From: Bacillus sp. BGMRC 2118
Lineage (GTDB): Bacteria > Bacillota > Bacilli > Bacillales > SA4
Length of the DNA: 64,000 bases
Reading direction: 5' to 3'
Assembly: GCA_008364785.1 (NCBI GenBank)
Contig: VTTJ01000005.1
Location: 310,001-374,000 of the forward strand
Below the pieces are notes generated by a model. That model saw only the letters and a program-made list of their open reading frames with translations. It searched no databases and was not told the DNA's origin. The position numbers and the translations under genes are program-made. Every line of letters begins with the position of its first letter. The first letter of the stretch is position 1. Below, piece by piece: positions 36,625 to 46,095 of the stretch.

Positions 36625-37080
36625 ATGGGACATATACCGAACGAACCAGCTATTAGTCAACTTACCCAAGCAATTTTCTCTGTTAATCGTCATGCGAAAA
36701 CAGCACCCGATCCAAAGTATTTATATTTACTTAAGCGTAAGGCTCTAGAGAGACTTGTTTCAGAAGGAAAAGCTAAAAAGATTGGTTTACATTTTTCCCG
36801 TAATCCAAAAAATAGTAAACAACAATCTGATGTACTTGTACTAGCAGGCGATTATTATTTTCACATGCCATCTTCAAAAGAAGACTTCGCGCAACTTCCA
36901 CATTTAGGTTCCTTAAATCAAACATACCGAAATCCTAAATCAAACATGTCATTATCTCAGGCAAAAGAAATTTTACAAAACTATGTTGGAATTTCACCTT
37001 CACGGGCTACTCTACAAAAGAAATCTTCTTATCGAAAATATCAAAAGCCAGTTTTCAAGCGTTTGGGAGATAGCTACTAA
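36625..37080 (+). CDS. ykyB: YkyB family protein
   Basis: A 151-residue basic protein matching YkyB of B. subtilis (ISQLTQAIFSVNRHAKTAPDPKYLYLLK, KIGLHFSRNPKNSKQQSDVLV). Function unknown. The ATG is preceded by AAAGGAGAT. In B. subtilis ykyB and cheV are close neighbours; here an 11 kb signalling and polysaccharide cluster lies between them. Confidence 0.9.
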   Translation: MGHIPNEPAISQLTQAIFSVNRHAKTAPDPKYLYLLKRKALERLVSEGKAKKIGLHFSRNPKNSKQQSDVLVLAGDYYFHMPSSKEDFAQLPHLGSLNQTYRNPKSNMSLSQAKEILQNYVGISPSRATLQKKSSYRKYQKPVFKRLGDSY

Positions 37081-37109
37081 ATCATAATCATCTTTTATTT
37101 GTGGACAAG

Positions 37110-37152
37110 AATGGAAAAAGAGTAGAACTACTGAGTTCTACTCTTTTTCCAC
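37110..37152. terminator. Bidirectional terminator between ykyB and the sensor kinase
   Basis: Stem GGAAAAAGAGTAGAAC/GTTCTACTCTTTTTCC. It overlaps the last codons of the kinase gene and ends both convergent transcripts. Confidence 0.85.
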
Positions 37153-40035
37153 TTCAGGTATCATAATTTGACCCTTCCGATCTTGCTTAAGTAATGTATG
37201 AAGAATAGTTTTTGTTAATTTGCTAGGTTGATAAGGTTTAACCAGGAAATCTCTAGCTCCTATTTTTATACCTCTTTCTTTTTCTTCTAAAGCAGAAGAA
37301 ATAAAAATAGGTATATCTTTTAGTGAAGTTTGTGATTTCATATAGTCAATCAGTTCCCAACCGTTTAGTCCTTTATCTTGTAACAAGATATCGACTACTA
37401 CTGAGTCTGGAACCTTCTCCTTAAATAATTGTATTGCATCTTCTGCAGAAGCAACTCTCTTCACGATAAAACCAGACTCTTTTAGTTCGGTTTCTAATAA
37501 TGAGCCTAAACTATCATCATCCTCAACTATAACTACATATATATCATTCATATTTTGCACCGTTGAATGTTGGTGGTTATTTTCCAGGAATTCAGGCTTA
37601 TTTACAAGTAATGGAAGCGGAAAGTGAAGTGTGAATGTACTTCCTTTTTTTAATTCAGATGCAACAGAAATATCACCATCATGTGCCTTCATAATTTCTC
37701 TTACAATTGCAAGACCTAAACCGGTACCACCAATTCTTCTCCGGTCAGAATTATCGACACGGAAAAACTTTGTAAATAACATCGGTAATGCTTCTTCTGG
37801 AATACCCAGTCCATTATCCTTAACGGAAACATGCAGGAGATTATTTTGCTCATAGATATCAATTTCGATTTTCCCACCATCCGGAGAGTATTTGATTGCA
37901 TTACTAATTAGATTCGTAAATACTTGGGACAGTTTATCTGGATCGCCAAAAATCGATGTATGATCTGTATGAACATTTACAGACATCGGATGCGTACTAG
38001 CATGTATTTGCATGGTCTCGATATTATTTTTGATAACAGGTAAAATATCCAAATGTTCTTTTTCGTAGGACTGTTTACCTGCTTCCATTCTCTGAACATC
38101 AAGAAAATCATTAATTAATGCCGTTAGCCTTTTCGCTTCTTGGTAGATTGTTTGCAAGTATTTTGCTTGCCTTTCAGGTTTTAATTCTTTATGAATTAAC
38201 AGCTCTGTAAATCCTAGCACACTAGCAAGCGGTGTTCTCAGTTCATGACTTACCGTACTGACAAATTCAGATTTCATTTGGTCCACTTCGTATTCTCTAG
38301 TCATATCTCGGTGAACAAATAATGTTCCGAATTTTTCATTTCCTCTTTCTAATGTTTCACAATATACTTGAATCACTTTCTGCTCTGGCTTTTGAACATG
38401 ATAAATAAATGAGGTATTTTGGGAATTGCCTGATAATACGCTTTCATAAAATGCCTTTAAAGAAGTAGGGTCTTCAACTATGTTCAGCAAGTTCTGTAAC
38501 CATTTTTGTAATTCATGACCCACTAAATCCTTAGGATCATCACAAGACAGTAAATCACATAGATTTGTATTTACTTGCAAGAGTGTACCAGAGACATCTA
38601 CTAATTGAATTCCTTCATGTATCGTATTTAGTATATTTTGTGTTAATAATCGATCATGCTCAGATTCTTCATATAGTTCGATTCTTCCTAACGATATGGA
38701 AATTTGTTTTGCCAGTGCCTCAGACTCTTTTATATCATGTTCAGCAAATGAAGTTCCGAGCTTCGTAAATATCATAATTGCTTGTACATCTTCTTTCGCA
38801 TTAAGAATTGGAACATACAAATCCGAACTATATAATAAAACTTCATGATAATCCTTTTCAAGATTCGTTGTCTCTCTATTAACGAAATATGGTTTTTTCG
38901 TATCCATTACTCTCCTAGCCGGACCTTCAGCAATCGTATGAAGTATTTGCTTCCCTCTATTCTCTGAAATGCCAAATACAGCAAAGTCCTGCGTAGCAAG
39001 AAATCCGATAAAACCGTTATCAGCATTCAGAATATTACTCATGTTTTTGACGATGCTACCAAGCACATCTTCTTTAAGGAGCGAGCTAGATAAATTATTG
39101 ATAAACTCATTACGATTGACAAGCTCAACTTCATTTATTCGTAATATATCCAGAGCTTGCTCTAATTCGATATGTTGTACTTGTAGCTCGTCCTGCTGTG
39201 CTTGAAGTTCTTCATTTTGGGCAACAAGTTGCTGTTCATTATCTTGAATACTAAGAATCATCTTTCCGAAAGCACGTGATAAAACCCCAAGTTCATCTTT
39301 ACGGCTGCTATTAAAATCATAGCTCACTTCTTTTCCTTGAGATAACAAGTCTGCAGTTTTTGCAAAGTCATTTAACGGACCACCAATCTTTGCAATCATC
39401 ATCCTTGTTACCCATACTACAACTATAAGCATGACTAATAAAAAAATTAGGAAGTATATTCGGCTTTGTTGTATTTTCTTAGACAATTCAACAAAATTAT
39501 CCTCTACATTTTGATCCATTTGAGATCGGTAGTCTTTTAATGTTGTCTGAATTGCTTCAATTCTAGTTGTTAAAGTTGTTTCTGCGTCTTCTGCAACTTC
39601 TGATTTTTTACCCTTACTCATATTTTCCATAATATGTGGTGCAATTACATTCACATACTCGTCATGAAAAACTGAAACTTCTCGATAGAAATTTTCATCT
39701 TCTCTGTCGCTACTTAGCTGTTCGAGTCTTCTGAGACTCTCACTTAGCTCTAGTAGTTCTTTTAACCGGTTAGATGCTCTAACTTGATACATATCTGTTT
39801 CATAGGCAATATATCCTCTCATGTCAAAGAAGGCTTTATTAAAAGCATCATCAAGATCTTGAGCAATCTTCTCTTTCTCTTCATTAATCTCGTTTTGTTC
39901 TGAATAGTGCTCTGTAACTCGCTCCTGATAGATAGACATGATTGAAAAGCCTATGATAAAAAGTAGCATGATAAAACTAATTGATAGGAAAAATTGCTTT
40001 GATAAACTTTCTGCGAAATAACCCTTAAGCTTCAC
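37138..40035 (-). CDS. Membrane hybrid sensor histidine kinase (HAMP-GAF-PAS-HisKA-HATPase-REC)
   Basis: About 965 residues. A membrane helix (about 15-35), an extracytoplasmic helical region, a second helix near 195-215 and a HAMP linker are followed by a coiled coil, GAF (about 315-450), PAS (465-580), HisKA with the phospho-His in SHELRTPLAS, HATPase (N-box NLISNAIKYS, GTGLGLA) and a C-terminal receiver with Asp in VVDILL. GTG 40035 behind GAGGAGA is preferred. It overlaps the response regulator gene and is last in the cluster. The signal sensed is unknown. Confidence 0.9.
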   Translation of the reverse strand: MKLKGYFAESLSKQFFLSISFIMLLFIIGFSIMSIYQERVTEHYSEQNEINEEKEKIAQDLDDAFNKAFFDMRGYIAYETDMYQVRASNRLKELLELSESLRRLEQLSSDREDENFYREVSVFHDEYVNVIAPHIMENMSKGKKSEVAEDAETTLTTRIEAIQTTLKDYRSQMDQNVEDNFVELSKKIQQSRIYFLIFLLVMLIVVVWVTRMMIAKIGGPLNDFAKTADLLSQGKEVSYDFNSSRKDELGVLSRAFGKMILSIQDNEQQLVAQNEELQAQQDELQVQHIELEQALDILRINEVELVNRNEFINNLSSSLLKEDVLGSIVKNMSNILNADNGFIGFLATQDFAVFGISENRGKQILHTIAEGPARRVMDTKKPYFVNRETTNLEKDYHEVLLYSSDLYVPILNAKEDVQAIMIFTKLGTSFAEHDIKESEALAKQISISLGRIELYEESEHDRLLTQNILNTIHEGIQLVDVSGTLLQVNTNLCDLLSCDDPKDLVGHELQKWLQNLLNIVEDPTSLKAFYESVLSGNSQNTSFIYHVQKPEQKVIQVYCETLERGNEKFGTLFVHRDMTREYEVDQMKSEFVSTVSHELRTPLASVLGFTELLIHKELKPERQAKYLQTIYQEAKRLTALINDFLDVQRMEAGKQSYEKEHLDILPVIKNNIETMQIHASTHPMSVNVHTDHTSIFGDPDKLSQVFTNLISNAIKYSPDGGKIEIDIYEQNNLLHVSVKDNGLGIPEEALPMLFTKFFRVDNSDRRRIGGTGLGLAIVREIMKAHDGDISVASELKKGSTFTLHFPLPLLVNKPEFLENNHQHSTVQNMNDIYVVIVEDDDSLGSLLETELKESGFIVKRVASAEDAIQLFKEKVPDSVVVDILLQDKGLNGWELIDYMKSQTSLKDIPIFISSALEEKERGIKIGARDFLVKPYQPSKLTKTILHTLLKQDRKGQIMIPEVEKE

Positions 40036-40396
40036 CAACAATCTCCTCAATTCTCTTCACTAATTCCATAGGGCTGAACGGTTTTGTCATAAAATAATTT
40101 GCCCCTGCATCGAGTACCTTTTGCTGGTCAGTTTGTTGACTTTTGGCAGACAACATCATAATTTTCTGTTCAGCCTTTTCGGGAAGTGACCGAACTTTCT
40201 CGATCACTTCTAGCCCCGTAAATAGTGGCATCATATAATCTAAAACAATCAAATCGTAATCTTGATTCATGATAAAGTCTAATGCCTCTTGACCATCACA
40301 TGCCTCATCGATTTTGTAACCCTCGTCTTCTAACGTATCAGTTATCAGCATCCTAAGAATTTCTTCATCTTCTGCAACTAATATTTTCTTAGTCAA
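40025..40396 (-). CDS. Single-domain response regulator
   Basis: A 123-residue receiver without an output domain. The acidic pocket EDEE, the phospho-Asp in VLDYMMP (about residue 53), the Thr/Ser switch (MLSAKS) and the Lys in TKPF are present. TTG start, behind AAGGGGG. It overlaps the hybrid kinase by eleven bases and should pass phosphate between kinase, Hpt and receiver domains in the same cluster, much as CheY or Spo0F do. The partner is inferred. Confidence 0.9.
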   Translation of the reverse strand: MTKKILVAEDEEILRMLITDTLEDEGYKIDEACDGQEALDFIMNQDYDLIVLDYMMPLFTGLEVIEKVRSLPEKAEQKIMMLSAKSQQTDQQKVLDAGANYFMTKPFSPMELVKRIEEIVGEA

Positions 40397-40410
40397 TGTC
40401 CATGGCCCCC

Positions 40411-43400
40411 TTACTTAACTTTGCTAAAACTTTCTTTAAGCAAATAATATGATTGTTTCAATCTTTCTTTATATGTTGGTGTATCCCATCGTTCCCATTT
40501 GTATAAGTGGTATGCTTCTTCATTTTGTAACTCACTTACTCTAGGTATACTTTGGAGCACTTGATGGTTCTTATCAGTTTGTACGACCCCAACCTTAATT
40601 CCTTCTGTGATGAATGATGATTTTATTCCGTTACTACTAGAATACATATCCCCCATAATCTCATGTTGACTAGGATCCTTGAAGTTAAGCAGCATCCATG
40701 GCAGGCGTAATTCGAGTGTCTTTTGATCATCACTTATCGCATAATCTGTTAAGGAATTATAATATTCAGATGCTGGATTCCCATTCCCCATTTGTAATTG
40801 ACCCGTTTCCACATAATCAAACGGACTCGTTATCTTCTTTCCTTCTTCATTTGTATACGTTAATTCTTTATTCAAAGCTAATCGGATAGGGTGGTAAACA
40901 TCTTGTTCTGCAGGAATCATCTTTAATACGTCATGATAGTGATAATAATACGTATCGTACCTACCATCAACTACAACACTTGAGGTCTTCTGATCGGTTA
41001 GTTGTACGACAAAATCTATACCCTTTGCTTGTATATCTTGTACATTAGGAATAACAGATTGTCCATGGTTTGGTAATGTGTTTAGAAGCAAATAGGTGTT
41101 TGTCTTATTCAAATCTAAACCATGCTTACTATCCATACGAATATACATATACCTCTCATCATGCTGCATCCAAACTTTTGTTCCATCTACTTCATACAGT
41201 TTATTCGCTTCATCTGTCCAATCATCAATCTTACCATCTACTTTAATCTTGAAGCCGTTTTTTCCTGGATCAAAGCTCAATAATCCGAAATTTTGTTCAC
41301 TTGTCTGGATATTAGACCAAAATGGACGGCGGTCTGGATCGTCATAATCCATTGTATTCCATGTTCGTTTAAACCACTCATCCTGCCATACAAAAACAAG
41401 TCCCCCGGCCATCTTTTCCTCTACGATATCTTCAAAAAGTCTGACGATTATTTCTCCTTGTTCTGCTTCTGAATGATGCCCCTGATCTAGTCCTTGTATA
41501 TTCCGGTGTGTAATCCCTCTTGAGCCAGGGACTCCAAATTCGGCAACGACAACAGGCATATTATGAACAGTTTTCATTTCATTCAAGTAACCTGAATAGT
41601 TATTTGACTCTCCTCTGTGGTCAATATATTCTACATATTTCTTCTCCAAGTTTAAGAATTCGGGGTAATATGGATAAATGTGATAGGATGCGAACATGCC
41701 TGCTTTATGTTCATCTGTCGTATATATTACATTTGGGTTAATCGAAACTAAATCTTCCTTCTCAGAAGGTTCAGTAGGGTGCTCAAGTAGATCAGTTGTT
41801 ACCCAATTTGTAAAGCTCATAGGATGCTGCCAATTATATGTGTTCGTCTCATACTCTATGGTGAAGTCCATCATTTGCGCAATCCAAACCTCGAAAGGAT
41901 TTGCATCTTTTGAGTAAACATATTTCCCAGCATAATCTTGTATACCTACATGTTTATCATTTGTAGCCTTAACCACTTCAGGGTCCCACTCGACTCCAAG
42001 CATATATCCTAAAATGTAGGGTGATACATCATAGAGATAGTTTCCACTAGCATGTCCTACTTTTTCAGGAAGAGTTGCGTTGCCATGTAATAAGTCCACT
42101 ACTCGAGTAATTTCATCCTGAAATTCCTTTACATTTTTAGCTGAATAAGCATCCATTGTTTCGTAAAATACTTCTTCGTTTAACCATACCCCATGAAATA
42201 AATAGATCGGTTGATCAGCAGTTTGGTTATATTCATACAAGGCTTCATAAAATCCTGGTGGGTGAATGGTATACACTCTTATTGAATTAGCATTCATTTC
42301 ACCAATTTGCTTAAACCATCTCATATACTCCTGCTTTGTAATGGAAGTTTCCCCAGGAAATGAACCAGGCTTTGCAATACCAAGGTTGACTCCCTTTATT
42401 AAGATATCTTCCCATTGCCCGTCCTTCAATATTTGTATATAATCTCTACCCGTTTTGCCGTTGTATTTCACACCGTCTTCTTCCATTATTTCAACAGTAT
42501 TATTGCTCTTTAAGCGATTTTCTGGAATCAACTTCTTAATGATACCATCCATCATTGGCACATAAACCTTCCAATAAAACGCAGCTGTACTACCTTCACT
42601 TTCCCGAGTAAACCACTCACGCCATTTCTTAAGTCCAACGGTTTGGTATAAAGATGGTACTTCATTTTGGTCTGCAAAATCACCAGCAAAATAATAAGTC
42701 TCATAATTATATGCTTGATGATGAATGATAGCAGGAAACGTGTTTGGAATATCATTGTCTGCTAGCACTTTTTTCCCTTCACCATTTATAGGTAATGTAT
42801 AGGTTGCTAGGACCTCATCTTCATTTTCAGCTTGAACAATATCAAACCAATATTGATAGAGCTGCTTGTCTGCTCCTTTTAACACGTCTTTACCCTTATC
42901 AGTCAGTTCATATAAGACACCTTCGTTATTTAAACCATCAGCGTTAATGACAATAATCTTGTCATTTTCATCTGCCAGAACTAAACCTATACCTTTAAAT
43001 TCCCACTTCAAGCCTGTCTGTTTTTCATAGTTTGTGCGAACCCATACAGGTACTTCATTACTTTCTAAAGCAGAAAAATAGCGGCCAATCCACCCACTCC
43101 ATTTAAGATTCAATAATTCATAGAATGAGCTTCTAACACTCGTCTCCGTTGGATTTGCAAATGTGTTAAATTCAACGATTAGAGGAGTTCCTGATTGAAC
43201 AACAGCTTCCTTGATAGAAGTGACCTCATCAAGAGTCATCCCTCCGTATAAGCTTTCCGATCTGGCGCCTTGTACGTTCTCTCCAAAAAACTCATCTTCA
43301 TATACTCCATACCCATCTGCAACATAAATAAGATCATATGATGTAATCGTTTCTGGAAGTGGTTTGATGGAATACTTTTTATCAGCTTTAGGATGAAATC

Positions 43401-43641
43401 CTACATAGTCTGTTGAATAGTCATAGACCGTTCCATCCCTTTTCGTATATTTATTTTGATTTAATAGCCAAGTTAAGCCTTTATGTTCACGATATGTAGT
43501 ATCTGGTACTGTTTTATCAACAATCAGTACATTAAACTTCGTTTCATCTAGGACTTGCCATAACCAAAAAGGAGATGAGACGAGGGCAATGATTAAGAAC
43601 ATTGCCCCAAAATATAAATATAACTTCCATTTATGTTTCAT
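40411..43641 (-). CDS. Membrane-anchored glycosidase-like protein with CBM9-like C-terminal domain
   Basis: About 1076 residues. A single N-terminal membrane helix (residues 10-30) anchors a large outside part. Residues 35-340 resemble a Rossmann-like region (FNVLIVDKTVPD, YDLIYVADGYGVY). A TIM-barrel resembling GH5/GH2 follows (GVNLGIAKPGSFPGE, NSIRVYTIHPPGFYEAL, candidate nucleophile Glu in VVVAEFGVPGS, then VFVWQDEWFK). From about 810 comes a CBM9-like domain (IKVDGKIDDWTDEANKL, MYIRMDS). ATG 43641 follows AAAGGTG and overlaps the glycosyltransferase gene, implying work on its product. Specificity unknown. Confidence 0.8.
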   Translation of the reverse strand: MKHKWKLYLYFGAMFLIIALVSSPFWLWQVLDETKFNVLIVDKTVPDTTYREHKGLTWLLNQNKYTKRDGTVYDYSTDYVGFHPKADKKYSIKPLPETITSYDLIYVADGYGVYEDEFFGENVQGARSESLYGGMTLDEVTSIKEAVVQSGTPLIVEFNTFANPTETSVRSSFYELLNLKWSGWIGRYFSALESNEVPVWVRTNYEKQTGLKWEFKGIGLVLADENDKIIVINADGLNNEGVLYELTDKGKDVLKGADKQLYQYWFDIVQAENEDEVLATYTLPINGEGKKVLADNDIPNTFPAIIHHQAYNYETYYFAGDFADQNEVPSLYQTVGLKKWREWFTRESEGSTAAFYWKVYVPMMDGIIKKLIPENRLKSNNTVEIMEEDGVKYNGKTGRDYIQILKDGQWEDILIKGVNLGIAKPGSFPGETSITKQEYMRWFKQIGEMNANSIRVYTIHPPGFYEALYEYNQTADQPIYLFHGVWLNEEVFYETMDAYSAKNVKEFQDEITRVVDLLHGNATLPEKVGHASGNYLYDVSPYILGYMLGVEWDPEVVKATNDKHVGIQDYAGKYVYSKDANPFEVWIAQMMDFTIEYETNTYNWQHPMSFTNWVTTDLLEHPTEPSEKEDLVSINPNVIYTTDEHKAGMFASYHIYPYYPEFLNLEKKYVEYIDHRGESNNYSGYLNEMKTVHNMPVVVAEFGVPGSRGITHRNIQGLDQGHHSEAEQGEIIVRLFEDIVEEKMAGGLVFVWQDEWFKRTWNTMDYDDPDRRPFWSNIQTSEQNFGLLSFDPGKNGFKIKVDGKIDDWTDEANKLYEVDGTKVWMQHDERYMYIRMDSKHGLDLNKTNTYLLLNTLPNHGQSVIPNVQDIQAKGIDFVVQLTDQKTSSVVVDGRYDTYYYHYHDVLKMIPAEQDVYHPIRLALNKELTYTNEEGKKITSPFDYVETGQLQMGNGNPASEYYNSLTDYAISDDQKTLELRLPWMLLNFKDPSQHEIMGDMYSSSNGIKSSFITEGIKVGVVQTDKNHQVLQSIPRVSELQNEEAYHLYKWERWDTPTYKERLKQSYYLLKESFSKVK

Positions 43642-45055
43642 TTGATACACCTTTTCTAATCATTTCGCCCCATCCTCTTTTACGAATTACGATATGCCAT
43701 ATTCCCTCACATCTCCATAACACTGTTAGTGGGCGATACCAAAGAGTCTCTGTTAGGGAGAAGAATACGAGTCTGACGATGTCCATTACTTTTGGAAATT
43801 TTCTCAAACTCCATTCTTCTAATAACACTGCCATCATGGAGAATACAGATCCATATAAAATTGACATTAAGAATAGAAGAATTGCAAATTCAAAATAGAT
43901 TCCCCCAATAAAAATGGAAACAACCATGATGATAAATCCTATTAATTCAATCACAGGTCCTAAAAACTCAATAAAAAGAAAGTACGGCATTGAGATGAAA
44001 CCGATGCTTCCATACTTCGGATTAAACATAAGTTTCTTATGTGCCCATAAACTCTCAAATAAACCACGATGCCACCTTGTTCGTTGTCTTCGCAGGAATT
44101 TATAACTTTCTGGTGCTTCAGTCCAGCAAACAGGATCTGCTACGTAAACAATCTTCTTTTTTTCTCTTCGCTCTTTAATTAGGCGATGTAGCCTAACGAC
44201 AAGCTCCATATCTTCACCGACTGTTTTATGATTGTATCCTCCAGCATCAATGACCCATTTTTTTGAAAATACACCAAAGGCACCGGAGACAATTAATAAT
44301 AAATTATGACGGCTCATACCAATTCTGCCCATTAAAAATGCTCTTAAATATTCAATCACTTGCATGACAACTAATGGCTTAGATGATAATCCAATCTTTA
44401 CAATCTCACCACTTTCAATTTTACAGCCATTCGCAATACGTATACTTCCTCCTGATGCAATTACATCACCGTCTGAATCAATGATTGGTTTCATTACTTT
44501 TAAGAAGGCATCTCTTTCTAAGACAGAATCTCCATCTAATGAGCAGAAATAAGGATAGGAAGACATATTGATACCTGCATTTAAAGAATCAGCTTTTCCT
44601 CCATTTACTTTATCAATTAAAAATAAATGATTATAAATGGTTGATTGATATACGCCTTTTATCTCTTTTGTTTCCAATTTCTTTTGTACTACTCTATTCA
44701 CTTTTACCATACTAAACCGGGTAATCATTTTTTCTAACGTATCATCTTTTGACCCATCATTAATGACGATCACTTCAAATTCTGGGTATTCAATACTTAG
44801 AAGAGACCGAATACTCCCATAAATTCCAGCAGATTCGTTAAAGGCTGGTACTAGAATCGATATTGGTTTTGTATAACTAACGTTTAATAGGTCATCATAT
44901 GGCTCTGAATCATCTAATTGATATTGACTTCGTAAATGAACAAACGATATCAATAACATAGCTGTATAAAACAAAATCACAAAAGCCATATAAAAGAAGA
45001 TAAACCATCCCCCAAACCATATTAAACTTAGCCATATATCACGTAGAATTTCCAT
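43631..45055 (-). CDS. Processive family-2 glycosyltransferase
   Basis: A 474-residue membrane glycosyltransferase. Two N-terminal helices (15-40), a GT2 catalytic domain with VINDGSKDD, SLDGDSV (DxD type), VGEDMEL (catalytic base) and RRQRTRW (Q/RxxRW), then C-terminal helices. This set marks processive synthases such as those for hyaluronan, chitin, cellulose or poly-N-acetylglucosamine; the sugar cannot be told. No PilZ domain is attached. It starts 17 bases inside the end of the HEAT gene and ends inside the glycosidase-like gene. Confidence 0.92.
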   Translation of the reverse strand: MEILRDIWLSLIWFGGWFIFFYMAFVILFYTAMLLISFVHLRSQYQLDDSEPYDDLLNVSYTKPISILVPAFNESAGIYGSIRSLLSIEYPEFEVIVINDGSKDDTLEKMITRFSMVKVNRVVQKKLETKEIKGVYQSTIYNHLFLIDKVNGGKADSLNAGINMSSYPYFCSLDGDSVLERDAFLKVMKPIIDSDGDVIASGGSIRIANGCKIESGEIVKIGLSSKPLVVMQVIEYLRAFLMGRIGMSRHNLLLIVSGAFGVFSKKWVIDAGGYNHKTVGEDMELVVRLHRLIKERREKKKIVYVADPVCWTEAPESYKFLRRQRTRWHRGLFESLWAHKKLMFNPKYGSIGFISMPYFLFIEFLGPVIELIGFIIMVVSIFIGGIYFEFAILLFLMSILYGSVFSMMAVLLEEWSLRKFPKVMDIVRLVFFSLTETLWYRPLTVLWRCEGIWHIVIRKRGWGEMIRKGVSNET

Positions 45056-46094
45056 GGTCTATTCCTCTCTCCAGCCATTCCTTAGCCATATCCTTGGCAA
45101 ACGCATCATCTGAAGTATCCAATATTTCTTGAAAGATTTCATTGGCATTCGGATAACGTGAAATGGAATAGCCTGCTTGCTTCCGAACTGCGAATATCGG
45201 ATCACTCATCTTACTGATTAATAGTGGAATGTATTCGTTTCTTCGGACAGCAGCACAAATTTTAAGAGTCATAATTCGCTCTTCAAATAACGAAGAATTA
45301 CTATGCTTTTCTATCTCCGTGATGGGGATCGGATACAATATGTGTGCTAATGCCTTTAACGTACGAATGCGAAGTTCATCATCTGGTTGTTTTAACTGCT
45401 TTGTCAAGAACTCTCCATATTCCAGTCGATTTTGTATTCCTAGTACATCAATGATCGTATTCTTTATAAAGTTAGGCAAATCTTGAAACTTAGTCAGAAA
45501 ATAATTGAATGTTGTTTCGGACATCTCACTGAATAACATACGATAAATAAAATCAGGGTATATTCTTGAGGATGAAATAATGTATTCATAAAGCTTTGGA
45601 TGATCAAATTTAGTTAATAGTTTTATAAGCTGTATTTCCTCTGGTTCACTTATCTTTCGTTTATTCTCAAATATTTCCCCTAATTTATCTCTGAATTTTA
45701 TCATCTGAAATGCTTCAATGTTGTATAACACATTCATTCGAACACTCCATCTGCGGTGGGAAAGTTTTTTAGTATACTCTTCCCAAAAGTACTTCTCTGC
45801 ATAAGTAGTCATTCTCTGTTGTAGGTCTCCCCCTTGAGTCACATTTGCGAAATCACTCAAAAGTTCTTCTAACGCTGCATACTTTATTGTGTTGTCAGGC
45901 ATTAACAACTTTGACTTTTGACCTTTGTACAAATATTGAAACAATACTTCTCGATATTTTTCTTTATAATGTTCTATTTTTCTATGTCTAGAATTTTCTA
46001 AAGCCTTTCGTGTTGTTAAGTAAATAAAAAGAATAAATAGCCAAACTAAAAAAAATAGAATAATGAATAATAGCCAACTAATTGCTTGATCCAT
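45039..46094 (-). CDS. Membrane-anchored HEAT-like helical repeat protein
   Basis: A 351-residue protein with one N-terminal membrane helix (residues 6-28) and a cytoplasmic region of paired helices typical of HEAT/armadillo solenoids, such as DDELRIRTLKALAHIL and PIFAVRKQAGYSISRYPNANE. Such solenoids are protein-binding scaffolds. It starts two bases after the GGDEF gene and overlaps the glycosyltransferase gene by 17 bases. I infer it links the synthase to the signalling proteins; there is no direct proof. Confidence 0.82.
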   Translation of the reverse strand: MDQAISWLLFIILFFLVWLFILFIYLTTRKALENSRHRKIEHYKEKYREVLFQYLYKGQKSKLLMPDNTIKYAALEELLSDFANVTQGGDLQQRMTTYAEKYFWEEYTKKLSHRRWSVRMNVLYNIEAFQMIKFRDKLGEIFENKRKISEPEEIQLIKLLTKFDHPKLYEYIISSSRIYPDFIYRMLFSEMSETTFNYFLTKFQDLPNFIKNTIIDVLGIQNRLEYGEFLTKQLKQPDDELRIRTLKALAHILYPIPITEIEKHSNSSLFEERIMTLKICAAVRRNEYIPLLISKMSDPIFAVRKQAGYSISRYPNANEIFQEILDTSDDAFAKDMAKEWLERGIDHGNST

Positions 46095-46095
46095 T

